Source: DATLXH01 sp035576005 (GTDB lineage: Bacteria; Acidobacteriota; Thermoanaerobaculia; Gp7-AA8). From it: a DNA stretch of 64,000 bases. A program made the translations under genes and the position numbers. The notes under the pieces were generated by a model. It was given only the letters and a program-made list of their open reading frames with translations, made no database searches and was not told the DNA's origin. The DNA is taken from the NCBI GenBank assembly GCA_035576005.1, contig DATLXH010000128.1, positions 1 to 64,000 of the forward strand, in the 5' to 3' direction. Every line of letters starts with the position of its first letter. Positions within the stretch are counted from its first letter, which is position 1. This document shows positions 44,066-52,055 of the stretch, one piece after another.

Positions 44066-44416
44066 TCATTCGAAGGGACTCTCCCCGCGAAACAGCTTTC
44101 TGAGCGCATCGCGCAGCGCCGAACCCTTTGCCGTGAGCCGGTACTCAGATCGCGGCGGATCGACGGAGATAACCTTCCGCACCACGAGCCGTACATCCTC
44201 GAGCTCCTGCAGCCGGGCCGCGAGCGTCGATGAAGACAGACCACCGAGCTGCGACTGAATTTCGTTGAAATGGACCCGCTCCCTGGCGGCGATCACATTC
44301 AGGACCTGCAACGCATGACGGCGTCCAACCGCAAACACGAGCGGTTCCAATGCACAGAAACACGAGCCGATCTCGTCGTCGAGTTCGATGCATCCACAAT
44401 CCCGGGCCACATGCAA
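44066..44416 (-). CDS. HxlR-type winged-helix regulator
   Basis: 116 aa. The winged-helix core is visible in LVFAVGRRHALQVLNVIAAR, VHFNEIQSQLGGLSSSTLAA and RLQELEDVRLVVRKVISVDP, which fits HxlR/DUF24 repressors. An N-terminal Cys cluster (ARDCGCIELDDEIGSCFC) is unusual and may be a redox or metal sensor. It converges on the YHS gene and may regulate that pair. Confidence 0.75.
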   Translation of the reverse strand: MHVARDCGCIELDDEIGSCFCALEPLVFAVGRRHALQVLNVIAARERVHFNEIQSQLGGLSSSTLAARLQELEDVRLVVRKVISVDPPRSEYRLTAKGSALRDALRKLFRGESPFE

Positions 44417-44459
44417 AGACTAACGTAAGTTGCCTACGATGCGCGACGACCCGAAGGCC

Positions 44460-44635
44460 CGAATCCCTCTCCCCGGCGGGGAGAGGGTGGTCGCGTCAGC
44501 GACCGGGAGAGGGGCCGCGAGAGATACGATGACCGCGCGTTTTAATGGAATCGCGAGACTCTCACGCCCCTCTCCCTGCTTCGCTTCGCTCGCTTCCCTC
44601 TCCCCGCCGGGGAGAGGGAACGCCGCTTCGCGGCT
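44460..44635. repeat. R1 repeat copy
   Basis: Starts GAATCCCTCTCCCCGGCGGG, contains GCGACCGGGAGAGGGGCCGC and CGAGACTCTCACGCCCCTCT, and ends CTCTCCCCGCCGGGGAGAGG. It separates the HxlR gene from the hydrogenase operon. Confidence 0.9.
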
Positions 44636-44741
44636 CACTCACGCGGGCTTCGAAATGTCGAAGTGCGTTTGACATCGGGGGCGGAAGGCGAGAGATTGCA
44701 ATGAGCGGCGCCGGCCCGGACGCCGCCAGGAGCGCGAGCCT

Positions 44742-46067
44742 ATGACGACGAGTCCCACCACACAGCCCGGCGGTTATGGAGTCGAGCTCAACGACAACCC
44801 TCGGATGGGTGCAGCTCCGCTCGAGAAAGTCTACGCATTCTGGCTCGCCGGAATGAGCTGCGACGGCTGCTCCATCGCTGTTACGGGCGCCAGCGATCCG
44901 CCAGTCGAAGATCTACTGTTGGGAAGGATTCCCGGACTGCCGCGGGTGATCCTGTATCACCCCGTTCTCTCCGCCGAAGCCGGCGACGAGTTCATCGCGA
45001 ACTTTGATCTCGCCGCCGAGGGAAAGCTCGATGCCCCGTACGTCATCATTCTCGAGGGCTCGGCCACTGATGATTCGCTGCTCAAAGGCGATGGTTACTG
45101 GGTCGGACTGGGAGCGCGCGACGTTGGCGGAACTGACGGAAAAAAAGTCATCTCGGTCATGGAATGGATCGATCGACTGGCTCCCGGCGCTGCAGCCATG
45201 ATTGCCATCGGCACCTGTGCGACCTGGGGCGGAATTCCGTCAGCAGTAGGGAACCCTACCGGTGCCATGGGTCTGATGGATTACCTGGGGAAGGACTATG
45301 TCAGCGCCTTCGGCCTGCCGGTCATCAACATTCCTGGTTGTGCTCCAGTCGGCGACAACTTCACCGAAGTCGTGGCCATGGTTCTTCAATTCCTGCAGGG
45401 AACCGGGCCTCTTCCGGAGTTCGATCAGCTCGGCCGCCCGGCCTGGCAGTTTCGCGATACCGTACACAACCGCTGCGTTCGGGGTGGCTATTACGAAGAA
45501 GGGATCTTCGCCAAGGAGTACGGCGATCCTGAGTGCCTCGTCGAGGTCGGATGCTGGGGCCCTGTCGTGCAATGCAACATCGTCGAGCGCGGTGCCATCC
45601 GCCATCACGGCGGCTGCATGAATCAGGGAGGCATCTGCATCGGCTGCACGATGCCCGGATTCCCCGACAAGTTCACACCCTTTTACACCGCACCACCGGG
45701 ATCGTTCTTTTCAGCCGCGACAGCGACTACAACCGGCAAGATCGTGCGTTTCCTGCGCAGCTTTACGAAAAGCTCAGGCAACCGTTCCGTTCTATGGGAC
45801 AAGCAGAATTCGATGCCGAGTGGATGGGCCATGCAGGCCCGTCCTGAGGGCTACCTCGAACAGTTCGTTCATCACTTCTATCGCAAACGCCAACTGTCGA
45901 GCTCCCTCGAGCCAGGACGAACGATTCCGGAGACACAGTTTCGTGATGGGTACGAGGTTCCCAGGATGGCCGAGCAGAAAGAGGTCGGCCACGGGGACAT
46001 GCCCGTGATCTCAGGCCAGGAGCGACGACGAGCGAAGCTCGCGCGTGACGCTGCCGGGCTCCCGTAG
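44742..46067 (+). CDS. hhyS: [NiFe]-hydrogenase small subunit, group 1h-like
   Basis: 441 aa; CCAGGAGCGCG precedes the ATG. FeS ligands are visible: MSCDGCSIAV (first CxxC), IGTCATWGG, NIPGCAPVGDN, then VHNRCVRGGYY, ECLVEVGCWGPVVQC and GICIGCTMPGFPD. There is no twin-arginine signal at the N-terminus, as in the soluble or membrane-associated group 1h/'actinobacterial-type' enzymes that scavenge atmospheric H2. The long C-terminal tail (residues ~340-441) without clusters also fits that group. It relays electrons from the NiFe site. Confidence 0.93.
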   Translation: MTTSPTTQPGGYGVELNDNPRMGAAPLEKVYAFWLAGMSCDGCSIAVTGASDPPVEDLLLGRIPGLPRVILYHPVLSAEAGDEFIANFDLAAEGKLDAPYVIILEGSATDDSLLKGDGYWVGLGARDVGGTDGKKVISVMEWIDRLAPGAAAMIAIGTCATWGGIPSAVGNPTGAMGLMDYLGKDYVSAFGLPVINIPGCAPVGDNFTEVVAMVLQFLQGTGPLPEFDQLGRPAWQFRDTVHNRCVRGGYYEEGIFAKEYGDPECLVEVGCWGPVVQCNIVERGAIRHHGGCMNQGGICIGCTMPGFPDKFTPFYTAPPGSFFSAATATTTGKIVRFLRSFTKSSGNRSVLWDKQNSMPSGWAMQARPEGYLEQFVHHFYRKRQLSSSLEPGRTIPETQFRDGYEVPRMAEQKEVGHGDMPVISGQERRRAKLARDAAGLP

Positions 46068-46200
46068 CAGGTATGCGACTCATGATGAACTCGACAGGGG
46101 AGCGACACTGTCGGACCGGTTTCCCCGCACTGACGAGAATCTCTTCATTCAAACAAACGGCGTTCTCTCTGCCACACCTCAGCTCCGAAGGAGCAGCTAG

Positions 46201-48060
46201 ATGTGCTTCAAGAATCTTCCAATTGAATTCGATGCCGCCGGTCGCGCTTCGCTGATCGGCGGCGCTAAAGATCCGTTCGCGTATCAGCGGAAAGACATTT
46301 CCCGCGACGAGATTCGCAAGCTAATGGAGCAGAACGGTTTCGTTAAATCCATGGACTTCGATCCTGTCACGCGCATCGCGGGAGCCCTGGCCTTTCATAC
46401 GACCGTCGATCTCAAGCAGCGAAAGGTCCTCGAGGCAGCATCCATGGCCACGTTGTTCCGCGGCTACGAGGTCATCCTCAAAGGTCGTGACCCTCGCGAT
46501 GCAATCTTCATCAGCAGCAGAGCGTGCGGGGTCTGCGGCGGCGTGCATGCCACCTGCGCATCACTGGCGCTGGAGATGGCCTTCGGAATCAAGCCTCCCC
46601 CGCTCGGGATCGTCATCCGGAACCTGGCCCTGAGCATGGAGTTCGTCTGGGACAACATCATGCATCTCTTCATGCTGGCCGGGCCGGACTACTCCGAGGA
46701 GATCATCAAGCGCACCGACCGCTGGCTCTGGGATCGGGCCACTCAGACGTCCACGAAGTTCGAGCACATCCACGGCTACAAGAATGTGGGCGCGATGCTG
46801 ACCGATCTCAATCCACTGAGCGGAAAGCTCTACCTCCATGGACTCGAATTGACGCGAGTCGCTCGTGAGGGCTACGTCACGTTGATGAGCAAGTATCCCC
46901 ATCCTGAGACGATCGTTCCGGGAGGAGTGAGTCACAACGTTACGGTGCAGAGCTTCAACATCTTCCGCAACCGGCTCATGAAGATGTTCGACTTTGCCAA
47001 GACGGCCATCGGAATCTGGGAAGAGATCACGAACTTTTTCTATGAAGCGAACCCCGAGTACAAGAAGGTCGGTACCCGCCCTCTGAACTTCGCCGACACA
47101 GGAATCTGGGACGATCCCTTTGCTTACGACGGAACGTACGAGAATTGCGACGATTGGGGAGAGCGCCGCTGGGCCACTCCCGGGGTCATCATCGACGGAA
47201 AACAGGTCACCACGAAACTTCGCCAGATCAACCTCGGGATCGAAGAGTTCATCGAGCACTCTTTCTACGAGCCATGGACCGGTCACCCTCACAAGACCGA
47301 TCCCTCAGGCTCGCCACTCAGCCCTAACCATCCGTGGAACAAGGAGACCAAACCGAAACCAGAAGGGACGAACTGGCGAGAAAAGTACAGCTGGTCCACC
47401 GCTCCTCGCTGGGACCGCGTCGCTGTCGAGACCGGTACCTTCATTCGCATGTGGAACACCGTGCTGGCCGGAAAGCTCCCTCATCAACGCTTCCTCGAGC
47501 TAACCGAGAACAGCATGCGCATCACCATTCCGGCCTTTGAGAAACCGGAAATGATCGCTGAGTGGAAGATTCCGGATCAGTGGAATGCCTTCGAGCGCAA
47601 CCTCAGTCGCGCTTACGCAGTGGCCTACAACGCAGCGGTCGCTTACGACAACTGGCTCATCGGGATGGATCTGCTCAAAAAGGGAGACTCTCGAGTTTCC
47701 ACGCCGTTCGAGGTCCCGAAAACGAACCGGCTCGGTGTTGGTTTCTGGGGTGCAGGACGAGGCTGGCTCACACATCACATCGAGATCGACAAAGGCGCGA
47801 TCGTCAACTACCAGATCATCACACCGTCAACACTCATGGCCTCACCGATGGATCCGTGGGGTAGTCCCGGCCCTTACGAGGAAGCGGTCCTGGCCACCCC
47901 CATTCTCGAGCAGTTCGAGAAGCCGGAGGACTTCAAAGGAATCGACATCCTTCGCACGATCCGCAGTTTCGATCCCTGTATGCCATGCACTACGCACATC
48001 TACGCGGGGGATCAGGTTGTCACCCAGGACGTAAATACGTGTGCGTGCGGAGTGGAGTGA
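46201..48060 (+). CDS. hhyL: [NiFe]-hydrogenase large subunit, group 1h-like
   Basis: 619 aa; GAAGGAGCAGC precedes the ATG. The L1 motif is RACGVCGGVHATC and the C-terminal NiFe motif is SFDPCMPCTTH, giving the four Cys ligands of the active site. After the His of PCTTH a ~19-residue tail remains, which is the part removed by the maturation protease. The overall length and the ETIVPGGVSH segment fit group 1h. The enzyme oxidises H2 to feed the respiratory chain. The small-subunit gene lies 133 bp upstream. Confidence 0.95.
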   Translation: MCFKNLPIEFDAAGRASLIGGAKDPFAYQRKDISRDEIRKLMEQNGFVKSMDFDPVTRIAGALAFHTTVDLKQRKVLEAASMATLFRGYEVILKGRDPRDAIFISSRACGVCGGVHATCASLALEMAFGIKPPPLGIVIRNLALSMEFVWDNIMHLFMLAGPDYSEEIIKRTDRWLWDRATQTSTKFEHIHGYKNVGAMLTDLNPLSGKLYLHGLELTRVAREGYVTLMSKYPHPETIVPGGVSHNVTVQSFNIFRNRLMKMFDFAKTAIGIWEEITNFFYEANPEYKKVGTRPLNFADTGIWDDPFAYDGTYENCDDWGERRWATPGVIIDGKQVTTKLRQINLGIEEFIEHSFYEPWTGHPHKTDPSGSPLSPNHPWNKETKPKPEGTNWREKYSWSTAPRWDRVAVETGTFIRMWNTVLAGKLPHQRFLELTENSMRITIPAFEKPEMIAEWKIPDQWNAFERNLSRAYAVAYNAAVAYDNWLIGMDLLKKGDSRVSTPFEVPKTNRLGVGFWGAGRGWLTHHIEIDKGAIVNYQIITPSTLMASPMDPWGSPGPYEEAVLATPILEQFEKPEDFKGIDILRTIRSFDPCMPCTTHIYAGDQVVTQDVNTCACGVE

Positions 48061-48104
48061 TCGGAGCCCGGGATTTCCGCTCCTTCACCTGAGCTGGCAG
48101 AACC

Positions 48105-48686
48105 ATGCGAATTCTCATCGCCGGCGTCGGCTATTCGAACCTGAGCGACATGTCGCTCGGTCCGCTGCTCATTGAGATCCTAACTCAGCGCGCATGGCCT
48201 GAGGGCGTGGAGATTGACGACCTCAGTTATGGTCCGGTCTTCATTTGTCACAGCCTCGGCGAGCGCCCCGCATATGACCGGATCGTTCTGATCGGCGCCG
48301 TGTCGCGGGAAGAGGCTCCTGGAACCATCCGGCGCTTTCGCTGGGCCCATGAGCTCCCCTCCACTGACGAGATTCAGGCCCGTGTCGTGGAGGCTGCCAC
48401 GGGCGTCACCAGTCTGGAGAATCTGCTGGTGGTCTCCACATACTTCAAGAGGCTTCCTGCTGATGTCGTGGTGCTCGAAATCGAACCTTTCGTCGATACG
48501 TTCGGCGCTGCGCTCAGCGACGATCTGAACGCTCTTCTGCCAGCGTTCATCGAGGAGTTGACGCGAGTCTGGTCCAGCCCCGACCCGCTCCCTTTGCTCG
48601 AGACCTATCGATTCATCATCGCCAATCCCGCGGACAGGCCGACGGGTTGGATCATCCGCGAAGCAGACTGGGGAGGATCGAATTGA
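48105..48686 (+). CDS. M52-like hydrogenase-associated protein with altered metal site
   Basis: 193 aa. The start MRILIAGVGYSNLSDMSLGP resembles the GxGNxLxxDDGxG beginning of the HyaD/HybD maturation proteases, but the conserved Glu/Asp (Glu16 in HybD) is Met here, and the sequence from residue ~50 shows only weak similarity. The second half (LENLLVVSTYFKRLPADVVV) is unlike known proteases. A second, canonical protease is encoded at 49774, so this one is probably a paralogue with another role, perhaps binding the large subunit. Confidence 0.6.
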   Translation: MRILIAGVGYSNLSDMSLGPLLIEILTQRAWPEGVEIDDLSYGPVFICHSLGERPAYDRIVLIGAVSREEAPGTIRRFRWAHELPSTDEIQARVVEAATGVTSLENLLVVSTYFKRLPADVVVLEIEPFVDTFGAALSDDLNALLPAFIEELTRVWSSPDPLPLLETYRFIIANPADRPTGWIIREADWGGSN

Positions 48687-48722
48687 GAGTTTTTTGGGAA
48701 CTCTCCATCGTTCGCGTGCTCC

Positions 48723-48938
48723 CCTCTCCCCGGCGGAGATCGTCTCAAAAGGCCAAGATGAAAAGCCGAACGGAGAACGCAGAACGAAGAATGAAGAATT
48801 TAGAAAGAAAAAAGCGAAAAAAGACTGAAAAAACTCGGAATCCCCCGCTTTGTTTTCTTCATTCTTCATTCTTCATTCTGCGTTCTGCGTTCGGTTTCTC
48901 AAATCTTACTTTTGAGACGATCCCCGCGGGGAGAGGGG
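48723..48938. repeat. R6 long inverted repeat
   Basis: Left arm (about 48723-48800) and right arm (about 48855-48938) are imperfect reverse complements: GATCGTCTCAAAAG with CTTTTGAGACGATC and GAACGCAGAACG with CGTTCTGCGTTC. The core is AT- and purine-rich (GAAGAATGAAGAATTTAGAA), unlike the surrounding genes. No gene in this 300-bp gap. Confidence 0.85.
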
Positions 48939-48996
48939 AAACCAAAACCACTGAGGCGACTTCCTGTTTCGCAGGAATCCGCCTAGGATCACAGCC

Positions 48997-49770
48997 ATGA
49001 AAATCGCAATTGCCGGAAAGGGTGGATCGGGTAAGACCACGATCGGCGGAACGCTGGCGCGACTGCTCGCGCGTGGCGGCCTGTCTGACGTACTGGCCAT
49101 CGACGCAGACTCCAATCCAAATCTCGCGCTCACGCTCGGTCTTTCGAGAGAAGCATCACAGCAGCTCCGCCCGTTGACGCGCGACATTCTCAAACGGGTG
49201 ACCGGCGAAGATGGAGAGCAGAGAACGGTGCTCGCAAAGACCCCCGCAGCGGTTGTGGATGAATACGGAGTGCAGACGCCCGATGGAGTCATGCTCCTGC
49301 TCATGGGACGCGTCGAGCACGCCGGCGCCGGCTGAATGTGCGGAGCCCACGCTGCCGTGCGCAGCCTACTGACTGAAATGATCGCAGAGAACGACCGTCC
49401 GACAATCGTGGACATCGAAGCGGGTCTCGAGCATCTGAGCCGGGGAACTGCACGCAGCGTCGACACGATGCTGGTGATCTTCGAGCCGTACTTCAAATCG
49501 ATGGAGACGGGCGCACGCATGACGGCGCTGGCTCGGGAGCTGGGAATCCCCCGGGTCCTTGGAGTTGCCAATAAAGTGACCCCGGCAGATGAGAAAGACC
49601 TTGCCGCCTTCTGTCTTTCCCGGGACATGGAGCTGGCGGCGACAATTCCCCGTGACGAAGTGATGGCCACGGCTGATCGAAACGGCTCCGGGCCACTGGA
49701 CGTGAGTAGCAGCAGCCCCGCCATCGACGCGATCGGAAAGCTCGCGGAGCGCTTGAAAGCTGATGGCTGA
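48997..49770 (+). CDS. cooC: CooC-like nickel-insertion ATPase with in-frame TGA (candidate selenoprotein)
   Basis: 257 codons from ATG 48997. The P-loop is AIAGKGGSGKTTIGG, with VLAIDADSNPNLALTLG (deviant Walker A/signature Lys pattern of the SIMIBI class). At codon 113 (49333-49335) an in-frame TGA interrupts VEHAGAG-TGA-MCGAHAAVRSL; the frame continues with no shift through DIEAGLEHLSRGTARSVDTM to the natural end. In CooC proteins this site reads GxGCxC and its CxC binds Ni, so the TGA replaces the first Cys. Possible explanations are selenocysteine, a nonsense mutation or a sequencing error. A hairpin begins at the TGA (49330-49366). CooC inserts nickel into CO dehydrogenase; here hydrogenase is the likely client. 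Confidence 0.85.
49330..49366 (+). promoter_or_regulatory. Hairpin at the in-frame TGA (possible SECIS-like element)
   Basis: GGCTG (49330-49334, which includes TG of the TGA) pairs with CAGCC (49362-49366); after a bulged AA, TGTGCGGAGC (49337-49346) pairs with GCTGCCGTGCG (49351-49361) with one bulged G and three wobble pairs, leaving the loop CCAC. Bacterial SECIS elements sit just 3' of the UGA inside the coding region. The stem here is right, but the apical loop is closer to the UGA than in the textbook E. coli case and contains no G, so this is suggestive only. Confidence 0.5.
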
Positions 49771-49773
49771 CGG

Positions 49774-50253
49774 ATGAGGACACTCGTTGCAGGCTTCGGA
49801 AACATTCTTCTCGGCGACGACGGGTTCGGCGTCGAGGTGGTCCGACGCCTCGAGCGCGAAGGGAAGCTCCCTGAGAACACTGAGCTCATCGATGTAGGAA
49901 TCGGTGGTTTCGATTTCGTTCTCCGCCTCATGGACGGATACGACCGGGTGGTTGTCGTCGATGCCGTGCGCCGCCGTGAAAGGCCCGGCACCCTCCATGT
50001 TTTTCGCCCTGCTCCGACGGACGTCGTCCTCGAGACAGGAGAACGTCTCGACCCGCACTTTGCGGAACCGGCGCGAGCGATGATCATGGCCCGTCAGATG
50101 TCGTGCCTTCCTGACGACGTCACCGTGGTCGGATGCGAAGTACTGAGTTGCGATCTGGGCGTCGGCCTCAGCGAGCCCGTGGAAGCTGCAGTCCGGGAAG
50201 CGATGGACAGGGTCAAGTCTCTGACCCGCATTTTTCACGGAGCTTTGTCGTGA
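49774..50253 (+). CDS. Hydrogenase maturation protease (M52, HycI/HybD-like)
   Basis: 159 aa, starting 3 bases after the CooC-like stop. The motif AGFGNILLGDDGFGVEV is the Ni-binding start of the family (Asp in the GDDG position), followed by GYDRVVVVDAVRRRERPG (second Asp) and the later His segment RLDPHFAEPARAM. It removes the C-terminal tail of the large subunit after NiFe insertion. Its last ~10 codons (THIFHGALS-like: RIFHGALS) and the stop come from the R2 repeat, so the original end was altered by insertion. Confidence 0.88.
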   Translation: MRTLVAGFGNILLGDDGFGVEVVRRLEREGKLPENTELIDVGIGGFDFVLRLMDGYDRVVVVDAVRRRERPGTLHVFRPAPTDVVLETGERLDPHFAEPARAMIMARQMSCLPDDVTVVGCEVLSCDLGVGLSEPVEAAVREAMDRVKSLTRIFHGALS

Positions 50254-50406
50254 GACGGCGGAGAGTGGCTTGGATGCGAGGCGCACGGCGATTTTGCGAC
50301 GAAGGCATAGTCGACACTATGTCGAGGAGCGAAATTGGCGTGCAACGAAGCAGACAGGCCGCTATCCGTCGTATCACGGCGAAGGTCTGTGAGAAATGCG
50401 GGTTAA
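50223..50406. repeat. R2 repeat copy inside the hydrogenase locus
   Basis: From TGACCCGCATTTTTCACGGA to GTGAGAAATGCGGGTTAA, with the central CATAGTCGACACTATGTCG. It overlaps the 3' end of the protease gene by about 30 bp and supplies its stop codon. Confidence 0.88.
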
Positions 50407-50421
50407 TAACGGAGCACGCCC

Positions 50422-51228
50422 ATGCAATTTGAAGAGCTCGAAGAATTGATGACCCGCCTCGAGTCCACCACTGACAACAGCGAGCGACAGCAGATCTACG
50501 GGATCGTCGGTCCAATTCTCGATTTTCATCGCCAGGCCTTCGCTCGCGTAGTGGAGATTCTCGAGGAGGAAGGGGCACGCCACCTGCTGGACCGCATCGT
50601 GCGCGATCCGTTGCTGGAGAGCCTGCTGCGTGGTTACGAGCTCATAGAACTGGGATTGGATCAGCGTGTTCTGGCAGCGCTGGAGATCGCCCGCCCGATG
50701 CTCAAGATGCACGGAGGAGATGTCTCGCTCGTAAAGATGCGAGGGAAGGTCGCCGAGCTCGAGCTCACTGGATCGTGCCAGGGCTGCGCGGCCTCCATGA
50801 CCACTCTGCGCAACCTCATCGAGAAAAATCTCTACCAGCAGGTGCCGGAGCTCCGAGGAATCGAGGTGGCAGGTCTGACCGCGGCAGGCGCGAGCTCCCA
50901 GACCTGGCTTCCGCTCGTGCATCTGTACGAGGTGCGGGACGGGGAATGGCTCAAGGTTCAGCTCTTCGACGACCAGCTTCTGGTCTGCTCGATGGACGAA
51001 CATCCTTTTGTATTCGAGAATCGTTGTCCCGCGGGAGGCGAGCCGCTCGACACAGCGGCTTTCGGGTACCTCTCCATCGGTTGCGTCGAGCACGGCCATC
51101 AGTTCGATCTTCGTACCGGCCTGAGCGCCGTCAATCCCGCGTTGCGCCTGCGGATCTACCCTGCCATCATCGATGATGCCGTCGTCAGGATCGCGTATGA
51201 GCCAAACAACGTTCCAGTTGCAGGATGA
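50422..51228 (+). CDS. NifU-C / Rieske-like fusion protein of the hydrogenase locus
   Basis: 268 aa. Residues ~80-140 form a NifU C-terminal domain (MLKMHGGDVSLVKMRGKVAE, then GSCQGCAASMTTLRNLIE with the CxxC that scaffolds an FeS cluster). Residues ~160-260 resemble a Rieske fold: NRCPAGGEPL and GCVEHGHQFDLRTG. The second cluster motif keeps Cys-x-x-His, but in the first the usual CPH reads CPA, so one His ligand appears lost. The protein may deliver or hold an FeS cluster for the small subunit or accept electrons. NifU-Rieske proteins are often associated with group 1h operons. Confidence 0.8.
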   Translation: MQFEELEELMTRLESTTDNSERQQIYGIVGPILDFHRQAFARVVEILEEEGARHLLDRIVRDPLLESLLRGYELIELGLDQRVLAALEIARPMLKMHGGDVSLVKMRGKVAELELTGSCQGCAASMTTLRNLIEKNLYQQVPELRGIEVAGLTAAGASSQTWLPLVHLYEVRDGEWLKVQLFDDQLLVCSMDEHPFVFENRCPAGGEPLDTAAFGYLSIGCVEHGHQFDLRTGLSAVNPALRLRIYPAIIDDAVVRIAYEPNNVPVAG

Positions 51229-51550
51229 CATCCTCCAGATGCTGTACTGGATGCGGGGCGAGCATCTGGGCGACGACGTGTCGAGCGAGCAGCTGAATCA
51301 GTTCCTGAAGGTTGACGAGCCACTGCTCGCCGCTTCGATCGAACGACTGGTCGATCGCAGTCTCCTCGAGAGAGTTGGAGATGCCAGACTACGGCTGACA
51401 GCCGTCGGCATCGAAGAGGGGAAGAAACGGTTCCTCGAAGAGTTCTCCACCTATCTCGGAAAGGAGTCGCACATCGCGTGCAGCGATCCCGAATGCGACT
51501 GCAGCAGCGCCGACTGGGTTGGAGCGTGCCGCTCGAGCACGTCGGTTTAG
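51197..51550 (+). CDS. Small winged-helix-like protein with Cys-rich tail
   Basis: 117 aa from ATG 51197, overlapping the gene before by 32 bases. The N-terminal part (QDDILQMLYWMRGEHLGDDV, then LLAASIERLVDRSLLERVGD) resembles a winged-helix domain, and the C-terminus has SDPECDCSS, a three-Cys cluster. It could be a local regulator or a metal-binding adaptor for the hydrogenase. No promoter of its own is visible, so it is probably translated from the operon mRNA. Confidence 0.6.
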   Translation: MSQTTFQLQDDILQMLYWMRGEHLGDDVSSEQLNQFLKVDEPLLAASIERLVDRSLLERVGDARLRLTAVGIEEGKKRFLEEFSTYLGKESHIACSDPECDCSSADWVGACRSSTSV

Positions 51551-51613
51551 CAGTCTAGACACATGGGAAGCTGAAGTTTGAAACCAGCAGGGCTGCAGGC
51601 CCGGGAATCGTCG

Positions 51614-51815
51614 TAGCCCCAGCCTTACGGGCTTGTTGCCTAACTTCACAGAGGAGCGTTCGTCATCCTGAGGAGCGCTTTTGCGACGAAGGATCTCAAA
51701 ATGCGACGCTGTGAAAATCAATGAGTTACGTATTTTGAGATCCTTCGCTTTCGCTCAGGATGACGAATCGCTGGTGAGAGTGGAGTTAGGCAACACGCCC
51801 GTAAGGCTGGGGCGT
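51614..51815. repeat. R7 long inverted repeat
   Basis: Left arm about 51614-51705 and right arm about 51727-51815 are imperfect reverse complements: GCCCCAGCCTTACGGGC with GCCCGTAAGGCTGGGGC, CATCCTGAGGAGCG with CGCTCAGGATG, and GGATCTCAAAAT with ATTTTGAGATCC. The region 51551-52055 contains this repeat and short GC-rich palindromes (CCCCGCAAGGGGCGGCATCG) but no gene. Confidence 0.85.
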
Positions 51816-52055
51816 TAGTTGACCTAGAGCACGGTGAGCCCCGCAAGGGGCGGCATCGATGCCGCCGCTTCGCGGCTCCGTGGAATTCTCGTACAGTCAC
51901 ACCCCACCCTCACGGGTGGGGCTAAACGATATCGCCGCTTCGCGGCTGGGAGGACGCACCAGTTCATCACCTCTTCACCAGCCGTTCCCGGCTGTTCTCC
52001 CGCTACAGGGATGACACGCTCGCGGGTTGATAGAAGGGTTGTGAGAAAATGCCGC

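Noticed and set aside
46068..46200. A small gene between the hydrogenase subunits
   Set aside because: 133 bp with an ATG frame but no ribosome site match and no protein-like content; treated as leader for the large subunit.
48997..49770. CooC-like gene as a plain pseudogene
   Set aside because: No other disruption, no frameshift, conserved motifs on both sides, and the TGA is precisely at a functional Cys; kept as an alternative but less likely.
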